Assembly (NCBI GenBank): GCA_022453515.1 | Contig: JAJNNY010000031.1 | Coordinates: 248,001-312,000 of the forward strand | Length of the DNA stretch: 64,000 nucleotides | Direction: 5' to 3' | DNA from: Astrocystis sublimbata | Taxonomy: Eukaryota > Ascomycota > Sordariomycetes > Xylariales > Xylariaceae | Shown here: positions 11,151-20,788 of the stretch, in pieces | How the letters are laid out: each line of letters begins with the position of its first letter | Numbering within the stretch: the stretch's first letter is position 1 | Translations under genes and position numbers: made by a program | Notes under the pieces: generated by a model | Database searches by the model: none | What the model was told of the DNA's origin: nothing | Seen by the model: the letters and a program-made list of their open reading frames with translations, nothing else

Positions 11151-11519
11151 TGTAGTAAAGTGGTACTTTAGTGCTCTAAAGGCTTCTCCTATAGCGTTAA
11201 ACTATTTCTAGTTCTTTTTTTTTCCCTTATTTATATTTATTAATAGTTTAATAATAAATAAGAAGTTTTTAATAAATCTTTTATAAAAGTTTATAAACCT
11301 TATAAACTACTAGTATTTTTTAAGGCTTCGAGGTATTTCCCATTTGGTAATATAGTTAATTTTGTCTTTAGCTATTGCTACGCCCTAGGCGCTAATAATA
11401 TAGCTAAGGAACTCTACTTCTTGCATCTGCTATTTATACTTCTGTAGAGCAACAGCAAGGTAATAGTTGGTTAGCCAATAAAGTATTTTTTTTACAAAGC
11501 GGTCGTATTTTTTAATAAT

Positions 11520-11640
11520 ATTTGTATAGATAAGCAGATTATCGAAATATACTAATAGGCCAGTATTAATAAGATCTCGGAAAATATTATTTATTATTAA
11601 TTAAAACGTGGCCGGAGTGTTAATAAACCTAAATAATATA
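11520..11640 (-). pseudogene. Reverse transcriptase palm motifs
   Basis: Minus-strand FINTPATF (11600-11632) followed by VYFDNLLIY (11524-11552) matches the FGL.NAPATFQ and Y(L/F)DD(I/L)LIYS motifs. The second catalytic Asp reads Asn (GAT to AAT, a RIP-type change), so the polymerase is dead. Confidence 0.85.
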
Positions 11641-12521
11641 ACTATATATTTAAAAAATCCGTACTTATATTTAAAAACAGTTTTCTATTTGTGGCTTTTC
11701 TTAATACGGACTAAATAAAACCCTAATTTAAAGTCTATTTTAATAAACTATTTAGTTATACTAAACCGGGCTTATAGCTTAGTAATTAGCGGGATTAAAT
11801 ACTAGATAGGTATGGTTATATTATTAAAACCCCTATAATCAACTACGGGGCAGAAAGGATTATTAGGGTCCTTTTTTTCTATAAATATTAACGGGGCGCC
11901 GCAAAAAGAAATAGATTTCCTAATACGCTTACTATTAAATATTTCCTTTAACTATAGTTTTAAAATATCGAGCTCTTTTACGCTTATAGCATATAGGGGC
12001 CCCCACAGGGGTAACTTCCCTTTTTAAAGATCGATACTGTGATCCTATAGCTAGTGATCGGGCAGTCGGGTCGCAGCTTCCTTGCTTATAATAGGAAAAT
12101 AGCTATAGAACTTCTCGGGTACTTCCCCTAGTACTACCTGTGTAACAGTCTATAAGGAAGCTATATTATAGGGTACGATGCGAGCCTTGTTTTGTGATAG
12201 AACCGCTTGGCTTATACAGTTCTATTAACAATAATACAACATAAACCGGACCTTCTTTATTGTGCTAAAAAAATTAGCCGGGGTATATTATTCCAACCAC
12301 TACTGGGGTAGGATAACGTCGCACTGGTCGTCTAAAGCGGTAAGTTTAAAGTTTAACCGTATATAGTAATTATCCTGGTGTTGTAATACCAGGCTATCCA
12401 TATAGTATCTCCCTCCTTCCTATACTATAGAAGCGTCGAATGCTATTATTAGCCGCGGCGAAATGCGCTTGTATATCGGCAGCTTCTATTTTTATACAAA
12501 AGGTAGTGAAAGGACTAGTAC

Positions 12522-12536
12522 CGAACTACCAGTATC
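12522..12536 (-). pseudogene. Aspartic protease active-site motif
   Basis: The minus strand encodes DTGSS preceded by ILL, the retropepsin catalytic loop. It lies between the zinc-knuckle remnant and RT, as expected. Confidence 0.75.
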
Positions 12537-13199
12537 TAGAAGAATCCTGATTTTGTATTTATTATTATTATAAAGTAGGGTTATAAGTATAATAAGTCTA
12601 ATACTTGATTTCGGCTTAGGTATAACCCTTCTTATTATTGCCTCGGCGTTTTATGATCTCTTTAGGCTTAAGACCGTAATCGCCTCACTTTAATACGGTC
12701 TATTAGTTCTATGAAGTATCGCATAGGGACTATTTAAAAATCCGATTTAGAGTTTTTATTTTTAAAATAAGTTAGGGGTACTATTTCTATTATAGGTTCG
12801 TTTTTTAAATATACTATTTCTGTTACTATTGCATCTACCTGTACTTTTTTTATATCGTAAGTTAGATTATCCTCGGCTTTTCGTTTTATAAAAAAGATTT
12901 TCTCCGGGGCTGGTAATAGGTCCTTGCCCTTTTGATCTTTTTTAGCAAAGCAAGCAAAGGTTTGATAGTTATTATAGCCGTATCACTAACACGTTTTCTT
13001 ATCGCGTTTTCGTTAATCAATAATATCCTACGCTATCTCTTATAGGGCCTTTTTATTAAAACCCTAACGTTTATCTTTTGCCTCGATCCTAGGTCTAGAT
13101 TAGCTAGCTTTTTTACCTTCGTCCTATTTTAAGGATCGATTTAAGCCGGAGTTAGAACGATCTTTTTTTTTAGGTTGGCCCAACTTTGAGTGCTCTATC

Positions 13200-14968
13200 G
13201 TTAAAACAGGCCCGCTTTTTAACAATAGTATTATTAGGCCTGGGTTCGTAAGCATGTTTTCGTAAATTAATCCTGTTTTACAAATTATATCCAGGAACTC
13301 GTTATCGTTTTTAAATATAATACTTTACCTAAAATATACTAATTTAGTAATCTTATTAGGCAAGGTTTTTAATATATGGGTTTAAAACGTTGTTCCAAAC
13401 TATTTAACTGCCTTATTAAAATCTATTATTTCCGTAATATACTAGACTATATCTCTATAATAGCGTAGCTCCTTTATCTTGCGGTAATTCCGGTGCTTTT
13501 CCGAAGAATCCCGGAATCGCTCCTTTAGTACTACCTTATACACATTCTATTGGTCCCGCAGGCCTATGTGCCACAGTTGGCCTAGGCGCTACTAATGCCA
13601 AGTTTGAGCTAGGTCCGTTAGTAGTAATCCTACCCAATTAATACGATAGTAGTTTTTAGGGAAACTATCCGAATATAACTATATATACGATTATACCCTG
13701 GCTTACCACAGTATAAACTTTGATTTATTTTTTCTATTATATATACTAGGCTTATTGAATTATATAGGGTTAATTATTACCGTTATTAGGGGTTAAACCA
13801 GACGTTCTAGCGCTTTAATCAAGCGGTCTTCTATACTATTCCGGGGTGGCGAGTTGTTATTATTGTTACTATCCCCACCGGATTATCTGGGTAGTTCTCG
13901 TAGTAGCCCCCTAGGAGGTCCACAAGGTAGTTAAAAAGGGCGGTAACCCCCGAAATCATTGTCAGAATCATCCGGGTTATCCCCTGGTCCGCCAGGTGCT
14001 CCAATAAGGGAGGCTTGCACCCTAGTTGCTCGGTACTAGGCTTAAGCTGCCTCGGAGACCCCCCTTATTTATAAGGCTTATAGTACCTCCGAGGTTAGTT
14101 AGTCTCTAATCCAAGCTTCTAAGCTAGAGTACTTAGTACAAGGGCGTGACTAGGGTTAGCTAATAAAAGCGCTAAACGGGGTTTATACTTTTATATTATA
14201 TATTACTAAATTAATATCGACTTATTAATTAGTTTATAGCTAACGCTATATTTTAGCAACTATAGCTTCTATATACTAGCATACTTCTTTAACTTAGGCA
14301 GGATCCACGTACGGTCGTTCTTCTAAATAGTCAAAGCATCGGTCCTTCTTATATCCCCACTAATTTAATTCGTTTACTAAGTTACTATAGTCCGTTTACT
14401 AGGTTCAGATTAGGTTTTCCTAGGTTGTAATTTTATTGTTAAGGATATAGAGTACGTTATAATAGAGTTTTGCTATCTCCTAAAGGCCTATAACGGCCTT
14501 ATTCCAGGTCTCTACATTCCAGGTAAAAAAGGCCACAGTAGCCCAAACTTCGCGCGCAAACAACGTACTAACTTCCTATATATAGGTTTCCAATTATCGA
14601 GCTTACTCCTTACTTAGCTAGAGACCTTATTTATATATATTATAAAAAGTATCGTAAGTATCCTGGACTTTCTTATAGTAGTCCTAGAGTTCCTATTTCC
14701 TATCGTTATCCAAATTAGCCACGCTTTTAGCTAGTATATAACCGAGCTCGACGCCCTGCTACATCTAGTTATACAGGGTAATCATCTATAGGTTAGAGTA
14801 AGACAGGGTGATATTAGACATCTCCTTGTCCACCGTTTGGCTTTATAGGATAGTGGTAAACAGCGGGGTATAGTAGAGCGTTAAAGATCCGTCGGGTATA
14901 GGATTAGTAGTAAGGCCTGCCGGGGTGGCTTCCCTACTGGGTATTTGTGGCATATTAAAAGTAGACAT
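13200..14968 (-). pseudogene. gag remnant
   Basis: A minus-strand ATG at 14968 opens MSTFNMPQIPSREATPAG and runs, with stops, toward the zinc-knuckle area near 12960-13000. Position and size fit a capsid gene; the sequence is too decayed for a closer match. Confidence 0.5.
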
Positions 14969-15675
14969 ACTTTTGATCAGGAAACGCCCACGTAGGGATC
15001 GTTAGCGTTAGTGCTAGGTAAGCTTAGGCTTACCGATATAATTAATAAGCGCAAGAATATGCTTAATAGGAGGTAATGTATTAGTTAGAAATACGTTAGG
15101 TAGCGCCTCGGGGTCGCGTAATACGAGTTTTATTAATATAATAAGCTCCGCTAGTATCTTAGTTAGTAAGATAATAGTTAGTAAAAGTATTAATCCTATA
15201 AGTAACTAGGCTTGTAATAAAACGATAAAACCTATAATAGGTCCTAATAGTAATAAAAGTAAAAATAGAAAGTTTAGAAGTATATTATCTATTTATTAGG
15301 TACTAATAATAATAGGTATAAGTGTAGGGCTTTCTTTTTTGTTCTCTGATTCGTTAGATTTTTCTAACTCCGATTCTGATTCTTTAGAACTAAACTCTTT
15401 TAAACTAGCGTTAGGGCTTAATTCCTAGGGTCCAGTAGCTAGTATTTCTACTGTTAGCTTAGGGATATTACTAATACTTGGGTAGGGGGTATCACTAGTA
15501 ATAAATATTATACTCGTTAATAAAAATAAAAGTAATTTATTACTAGCGATAACTATTATAGCCTTAGTTAATATATAGATTTACTAAAATATTTTACGTT
15601 TATAAAAGTCCTTAGGCTTATGGATAGTATATAGAAAGGGTAGTGTATAAATGGTTTGGAGTTCTCCTTTGGTAA

Positions 15676-15686
15676 TAGAGAATTAT
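15676..15686 (-). other. Primer-binding site with self-primer complementarity
   Basis: One nucleotide inside the 5' LTR, the minus strand reads ATAATTCTCTA. Its exact reverse complement (TAGAGAATTAT) occurs in the minus strand of the LTR itself at 15738-15748. An 11-nt match between PBS and LTR is the Tf1/sushi-type self-priming arrangement. I see no tRNA 3'-end complement (TGG...). Confidence 0.6.
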
Positions 15687-15687
15687 C

Positions 15688-16018
15688 TATAACAAAGGCT
15701 AGATTTCTAGGGCTTGGAATAGGCTTCGATTCAGCTAATAATTCTCTAGGGTACAAAAAGGTCCATATCCTCCTAAAGCCTCTACTCCAGGCTGGAGGAA
15801 TCCCTTCTATTTATACTCCTTCTGGCAGCCCTTAAAGCCGGCTTCGGACCTTCCTCGGGTCTGCAGCAACGCCTCACTTATGCCTATTGGTTGTCGCCTG
15901 CATACAGAGGTCCTCATGACCTTCTAGATCCGTAGCTCTAATCCAATCATCTACATATTCAGAGGTTTAGGGCGCGTAGGCTTCCTATTTGGGTAGCCCG
16001 GAAGTGACCCGTGTGACA
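15688..16018 (-). repeat. 5' LTR (right copy)
   Basis: 331 bp, ending TGTGACA next to the CATTC duplication. A minus-strand TATAAATAG at about 15808-15816 is a candidate TATA box. The left LTR has CATAAATAG there, so this exact TATA may be RIP-made. The outer 120 bp is largely unmutated, while the inner 200 bp carries G-to-A changes. Confidence 0.92.
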
Positions 16019-16023
16019 CATTC
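16019..16023. repeat. Target-site duplication CATTC, right copy
   Basis: Matches 8711-8715 and follows the terminal CA of the element. Confidence 0.85.
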
Positions 16024-16432
16024 TGACCTTGTGTATTAGCTGCTGAAGGCTCAAAGGTGATCTCGTTGTCTGGGAAGGCTTCTCTCATGGTCGTGAGTCC
16101 ATCTCCGTGCTTGAGGACTTCGCTATCGCGTTCGAAAACTTCTACCTTCATGCCATACCGGTTCTAGAGTGGTTTGATCATTCTAGAACATCGATCATAC
16201 TTTCGGTCTTTCGGTCCTAAAAAAATGTTCACATATATCCCGAGCGTCGATCAACAGCAATCATCATCGAGTTGTTCGAGTACGTAGTCTTCTTGAAGTC
16301 GTGAAAAATCAATGGCAGTTTGTATGCCTGACTTCTCTGGTCTCTCTCTCTAGGTGTTCGTATGATCTGGCGACGTACTTTAGCTTGTGCGCTTGCGTCG
16401 CATTCAATCATAGCTAATCTCGTAGCCACACT
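16024..16432 (-). pseudogene. Copia-type integrase relic, proximal fragment
   Basis: The minus strand first reads a GAG-pre-integrase/integrase zinc segment (ECDASAQAKVRRQIIR). Next comes DF..TTYSNNSMMIAVDRRSGY, then after a frameshift FERDSEVLKHGDGLTTMREAF and EITFEPSAANTQGQN. This is the order of a Ty1/copia integrase. Two stops after SGYM and one frame change show it was already a pseudogene. It continues at 8715 on the other side of the gypsy element. Confidence 0.75.
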
Positions 16433-17127
16433 TATTATACTCTAATTAAATGATCATTAGATCCTGGTGAGCTTTAGCTTGACTGTAGTGTAACTACACA
16501 AAGTCCCATAGACGTCAGATTGTTGCCACGTACATAGGTCGACATTCATTGTCCCCTACGGTAGTTGTCACGGCATCAGGGCGCTGAAGCCCAAGGCTTA
16601 CACTTGAATGTTTGATTAGCAGCAATGATCGTCGTGCTGATTTTGTTCTCGCCACTTTAGGGAGGTTGGCGTGCAGCCACCCGCTTCAGCTATCAGTAGT
16701 GCATGCGTTCGCCGCAAAAGGGGTCGTTTCATAATCAAGATACCATACTTTGGTGACACTCCAAATAGACAATATGCGCCACAACATTCACTCTGTATCT
16801 CTTATTGGATAGATGCAATGGGAGGCGCGGACTTGTGCCTGCTTTTGGTGTTGTGAAATACAACTATCTGGCATTATGATCTGTACTGCCCTGTGGGGGC
16901 CAAAGGATCCGAACTGAGTTCTTCCACGCGCCTCAAATACATTGCCGCTCGTTCTGCTCTTGAAAATTTCCGATGTCTTGGACGTGAGCATCGTCTTTTA
17001 ATTCCTTCTTATAACATTCAAAGTAGCAAGCTAATGCGTACATGACTGCTGGTCGAGAGAAATGTAGCATTAATCTTGCATATACGACTACACACAAGCC
17101 ACGCATCACACGTCGTCCCGGTAAACC
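16433..17127. other. Intergenic, probable further transposon debris
   Basis: Lies upstream of the Copia relic on its strand. Short frames of 60-67 codons have no recognisable content. The 3' part is presumably the promoter of the next gene (ATG at 17128). Confidence 0.35.
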
Positions 17128-17901
17128 ATGATTTTCCCTGACCCAACAATCACACCTGCACCGGATTTAAAGTTGTTCGGTGCAGCACCAGCATTCTGTG
17201 GCTATATCTCAGGCGATGGAGGTGAGTGTATCGATCTCCGATTTTCGCGCCGATGCTGTACTCACATTCGACAGCATTACCACTGCTCTGCCCTGAGAAA
17301 TCTATATTCGCGACAGATTCTGATAATGGCGTGGCCGGTTGTGTCTTGACCGACGAGCTATACACTACGCCGATCGAGTCCGTTGTCACCTCATGCGTTC
17401 CTTTTACAGATTCTGTACAGGGCTACTGCACACTCGACTCGAAATTAGCTTGCTGGTAAGATAGTGCATTTCCCTCTCTCTCATCTTATCTCCTATCATA
17501 GACTTATCCCAATGTCTAGCTATTCCAGCGATTTTCCAGACTGCATCGCACATAGATATACGGGCGATAAATTACACGAGTACAGTCTATGGGCGTGCGG
17601 GGCGACTGATGAAATACCACAAACACTGAACTTCGACTCCGTCACCCCCGCGTCGGCCGCAATAACGACACAGTTTGTCCTTGCTCCAAACATAATATCA
17701 ATGACTCCAACGCCCTCGTCTACGTCAGAGTCCACGTCTACACCCATGCTGACCCCGAAACCCGATGAGCCCGGAGGATTATCATCATCAGACAAGATCA
17801 CTCTCGGCACAAGCATAGGGCTCGGGGTCCCGGGCGCTCTTGTTGCAATCGGGACAATCTGGAAGCTGTTCTTCAGCAGCAAAAAGAAAACGGGCCCGTG
17901 A
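17128..17901 (+). CDS. Cys-containing Ser/Thr-rich single-pass membrane protein
   Basis: Exons 17128-17221, 17275-17455 and 17520-17901 give 218 aa with consistent phases. A Cys-spaced extracellular part opens CGYISGDGG and continues LLCPE, GVAGC, TSCVPF, YCTLDS, then LACCYSSDFPDCIAHRY. A Thr/Ser/Pro stalk (about 145-175), one transmembrane helix (GTSIGLGVPGALVAIGTIW) and a basic cytoplasmic end (SSKKK) follow. This layout belongs to a large, uncharacterised Pezizomycotina group of wall-sensor-like surface proteins. No signal peptide is visible, so an upstream exon may be missing or the gene decaying. The acceptor at 17519 was chosen because the nearer TAG at about 17502 would create an immediate stop. 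Confidence 0.6.
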
Positions 17902-18320
17902 AGATGGTTGACGATAGGTACGGCTCCAAATACGACTGGCTAGCAACGAAAGAGCAATATATAACTAATAAAATTTGTACTATTTCAAATGTTGCCGAGC
18001 GTAGGCTAGGTAACTGCAATCACGCCGAAGACTAGACAGCCTTTGAGCTAAAACGTTCCCTTTGGGTGCCAGTTAAGATTTATCGTTGCAATTCTCTATT
18101 CTCAGCGTTATATCGGACCAATGTAGAACCATACAACGACTATGACAGAAATTCCGTATGAAGGGGGCCTAGGGGACTTACTAGCTAGATGTCTCGGCTA
18201 GGTACTAACTAACACCTAAGCTTTGTGGGCTTCAGTAACCCCACACTCTGGCGACAATAGGCGTCAATTTCTTCATCTTCAAGTCCAGATTTCACAACTG
18301 ATAACACAACGGCCACACAA
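17902..18320. other. Intergenic; nothing recognised
   Basis: AT-leaning spacer between two accessory genes on the same strand. I see no structured element. Confidence 0.4.
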
Positions 18321-18923
18321 ATGCATAGCTCATCTGAGGCTTCTCATGCGCCGACGATGGAGCGTGAAGTAAGCCTGCCCCCAAATGTTTCAATCTACGC
18401 CGGGCCAAGCAGCGCAGAGCTTCTCCGCGCCACCATCTTCACCCGATTGGCAACCACAGTTCAAGACCCGGCACAATTGGCTGCGGCCCTGGCATCATCA
18501 GACTGTGCTACGTTCTGCCACCAGCTGCAAAACGTCCTTCTCGTCTTCGACGAGGACCTGGACACCCACCACGAGCATTTCCGCCAGGTGTGCCTGCGGC
18601 TGAAGGACGGAGGTGACCTAGGCTTGGATTATGGTCGCTGTATTTTTGACGCCGGAAGCTCGCTGCAAGCTGGCTTTCAGATGGATAAGCTACAGTCCGG
18701 CGATGTTAGTAAGTCATGTCACGTATACCACTGACGTGTTCTGTCGCGGGCGTGCTGCGGATATGTGTCGCTAATTCCTAAGACAGTGGTTGTTGATGTG
18801 CAGAATTGCGACGATGATGATGATAGTGAAGATGACGATGACGACGAGGATGATGCCAGTCTCCTTGCGGCCTTAGGCGAGCCGGTTGGTGATACCGTTG
18901 CTTCTGAAAGCTCACAAGCTTGA
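18321..18923 (+). CDS. Orphan protein with acidic Asp-rich tail
   Basis: Exons 18321-18708 and 18787-18923 (GTAAGT...CAG) encode 174 aa. The first two thirds look globular and helical (LLRATIFTRLATTVQDP, CATFCHQLQNVLLVFDEDL, HFRQVCLRLKDG). The end is a run of Asp/Glu (about residues 138-155) followed by LLAALGEPVGDTVASE. I do not recognise the family. Codon use resembles the neighbouring real genes, and the second exon keeps frame through the low-complexity run. An acidic tail of this kind often binds basic partners such as histones or ribosomal proteins, but that is only an analogy. Confidence 0.5.
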
Positions 18924-19718
18924 GAGGTCATCAATTATCAAGCTCTCGTAGCTGCTATCTTGATCAGGGTCGCGGCATTCAGCACGCCGGCATGGACAAC
19001 CCATTCCCACTCGTTGCCACGACTGGCTTCTTGTACTCGCCGTCTACTAGATTCTGAAACGCCAGGATATCACAGGAACTTCACACTACGTCTTGGATCG
19101 CTCGATGACTCGAAGATAGTCGAATTCGCCGGAATCATATAGGGATTTGGCTGCGATGCAAACATCGTCAATCATCTACCTCTGGTTTCGTGACTGGGAT
19201 TCTGGAGCAGTATTTGGAGCAGTATCCGAGGATGCGCCTGATAGCATTCCATTTGAATGAACCAGGCTCATTTCCACCCCGCCTTCAACTATTTATCCTC
19301 CATACCGCCAAGGTGTTCGACCGAGTTGCCAATGGAAACTTCCGCCTGCCAGCTAGGCTTAGCTTCACCCTCCAGAGATTTTTACCTTACGATATCCATA
19401 CGCTACATACAGTATGTGTTATCCGAGATTCCACATCAAGCTCAAACGAAAATGCAATACATTACAAAGTTCTACTACAGCACGCATGGTAAAGTGAGAG
19501 ACCCTTAAGTAATGCGACTTCGTGGTGTTGAGAAGTGGATTGCGCCATATGGTGTGTTGGGTACTCGAGTGTCGTATACCACGATATTGCCCGGCTAGAT
19601 GCCTTTATAGTACTATAACTCATGAAGATGCCTTAATAAACGAAAGGCCTTTTTTGTAGGCGCTTCTATTCTTATCACGCCAGTACAGACCCTTCAAGCT
19701 ATCGAGAATCTTCTACAG
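18924..19718. other. No supported gene
   Basis: A 100-codon plus-strand frame at 19190-19492 (for example RMRLIAFHLNEPGSFPP) and a shorter one overlap in different frames. Neither matches a known family or joins its neighbours convincingly. Confidence 0.35.
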
Positions 19719-19821
19719 ATGCTCGCAGTAATCACTGCGTTTGTCTTGGGGCTCCTTTTGATTTTGTCGTTCGCTATGGTCTCGCGGCCGTTTGAAGCCT
19801 TAGGTGCCACCGCCGCGTATG
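19719..19821 (+). pseudogene. DUF6594-like C-terminal membrane fragment
   Basis: Directly after a CTACAG acceptor-like site the frame reads LAVITAFVLGLLLILSF, then a short loop and FEALGATAAY. This matches in spacing the last two hydrophobic segments and ATAAYAAV signature of the fungal DUF6594 membrane family. After TAAY the match ends, and no N-terminal DUF6594 domain is found upstream. I read it as a truncated relic. The identification is from memory of the family pattern. Confidence 0.35.
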
Positions 19822-20013
19822 TACTTGAAAGGAATTCATATCCAGTCGCATTTGCTGATCATGATCCGATAGATATGTCATTATTCTCATGGTATTTATA
19901 CAGGTCGGCCTATGAGCCACAGGCGATCATGAGCTGGGCACTGTCAATGCCAGAGAAACCCGTAGAGGTGGTGAGTGGAAGGGCTCGATTTGTCCTTCTT
20001 AGAAGCTAGACTC

Positions 20014-20788
20014 CTAATGAAATTTCATGTATCCTTTGCCCGTGACAAACGTAGCATGCCATGGGACATCACCCTCGTGCTTCGCCAGCTGCGCATAAAA
20101 TTCAGCGTGCGCAGGTCCATCGATCTCCGGCCCTTTACTCTTGCCATTCTCGATACGCTCGTCAGCGTAGTGGAAGCTATTGGAAAGACTCAAGATTAGC
20201 AGTCATTCGAGTAAGATAAACATAAATAGATAGATAGACGAAGAATGCTGACCGGTATCCTCGCGAAGTGTACGCCATGTCGGCGACACCAATCCAGTAC
20301 GCGGCTGCGGATTTGCCGACGCCGAGATTGGTGAATTCTGTCATTGGCGCCACGACAGTATTCAGGATATTGCCAGTGAAGATAAAGGCGGTCTTGGTGC
20401 CCTTGGGCAGGGAGTCCCATCCGGCGAGTGCCTGCTGTGCCGCCACGTAGGGGCTGATGGCGTTGACATTCAGATCAATTGTGAACTTTTCGGATGAAAT
20501 GGAGAGCGGCGAGTCTGCCTCTGGAGGGAACTCCAGTGCCGCAGCGTTGTAGACGACTACGGTAGGCGGCGCTTTGAATTCAGCTTTAACTGCTTCGAAG
20601 ACGGCTGGGACAGTGTCTGGCTTGGTAAAGTCTGCTCGGAGAGATAGGTATCCTTCGGGAGTCTTGCCCTCGGGCGCGTTTCTCGAGGTGACGGCTACCT
20701 TGTACCCGCTGCTGGCGAACTTCTGAGCAACGCAGGCACCGACTCGAGGGCCGGAGCCGAGAATGAGGACAACGGGAGCAGCGGCCAT
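20014..20788 (-). CDS. Atypical short-chain dehydrogenase/reductase-like protein
   Basis: Complement exons 20253-20788 and 20014-20176 (donor GTCAGC, acceptor TAG) give 232 aa, a typical SDR length. The Rossmann nucleotide loop is LILGSGPRVGACVAQKF (residues 7-23), followed by AVTSRN, LRADFTKPDT and VVVYNAAAL, the NNAG-equivalent. At the catalytic site the canonical Y-x-x-x-K is L-G-V-G-K (within FTNLGVGKSAAA), so the general-base Tyr is absent. The C-terminus (DGPAHAEFYAQL...HATFV) is shared with a fungal SDR subgroup annotated only as NAD(P)-binding. It may be a binding or regulatory protein, or use a different mechanism. The MAAAPVV start is preferred over an upstream in-frame ATG because the Rossmann strand begins there. 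Confidence 0.88.

Larger units (their letters stand above)
8716..16018 (-). mobile_element. Ty3/gypsy chromovirus, RIP-inactivated, full length with both LTRs
   Basis: The element is 7303 bp, bounded by two 331-bp LTRs and a 5-bp duplication, and transcribed on the minus strand. In order (high to low coordinates) it has the 5' LTR, primer-binding site, gag start at 14968, zinc-knuckle remnant near 12960-13000, protease DTGSS at 12522-12536, reverse transcriptase with VYFDNLLIY near 11524-11552, RNase H near 10920-11150, integrase core near 9740-10250 (ending in a TDGQTER signature), chromodomain near 9140-9300, polypurine tract and 3' LTR. PR-RT-RH-IN order plus the chromodomain define a chromovirus. 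No domain is open: frequent TAG/TAA stops, many at former Trp/Gln codons, and extreme TA enrichment indicate RIP. It cannot encode active proteins. Confidence 0.93.
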
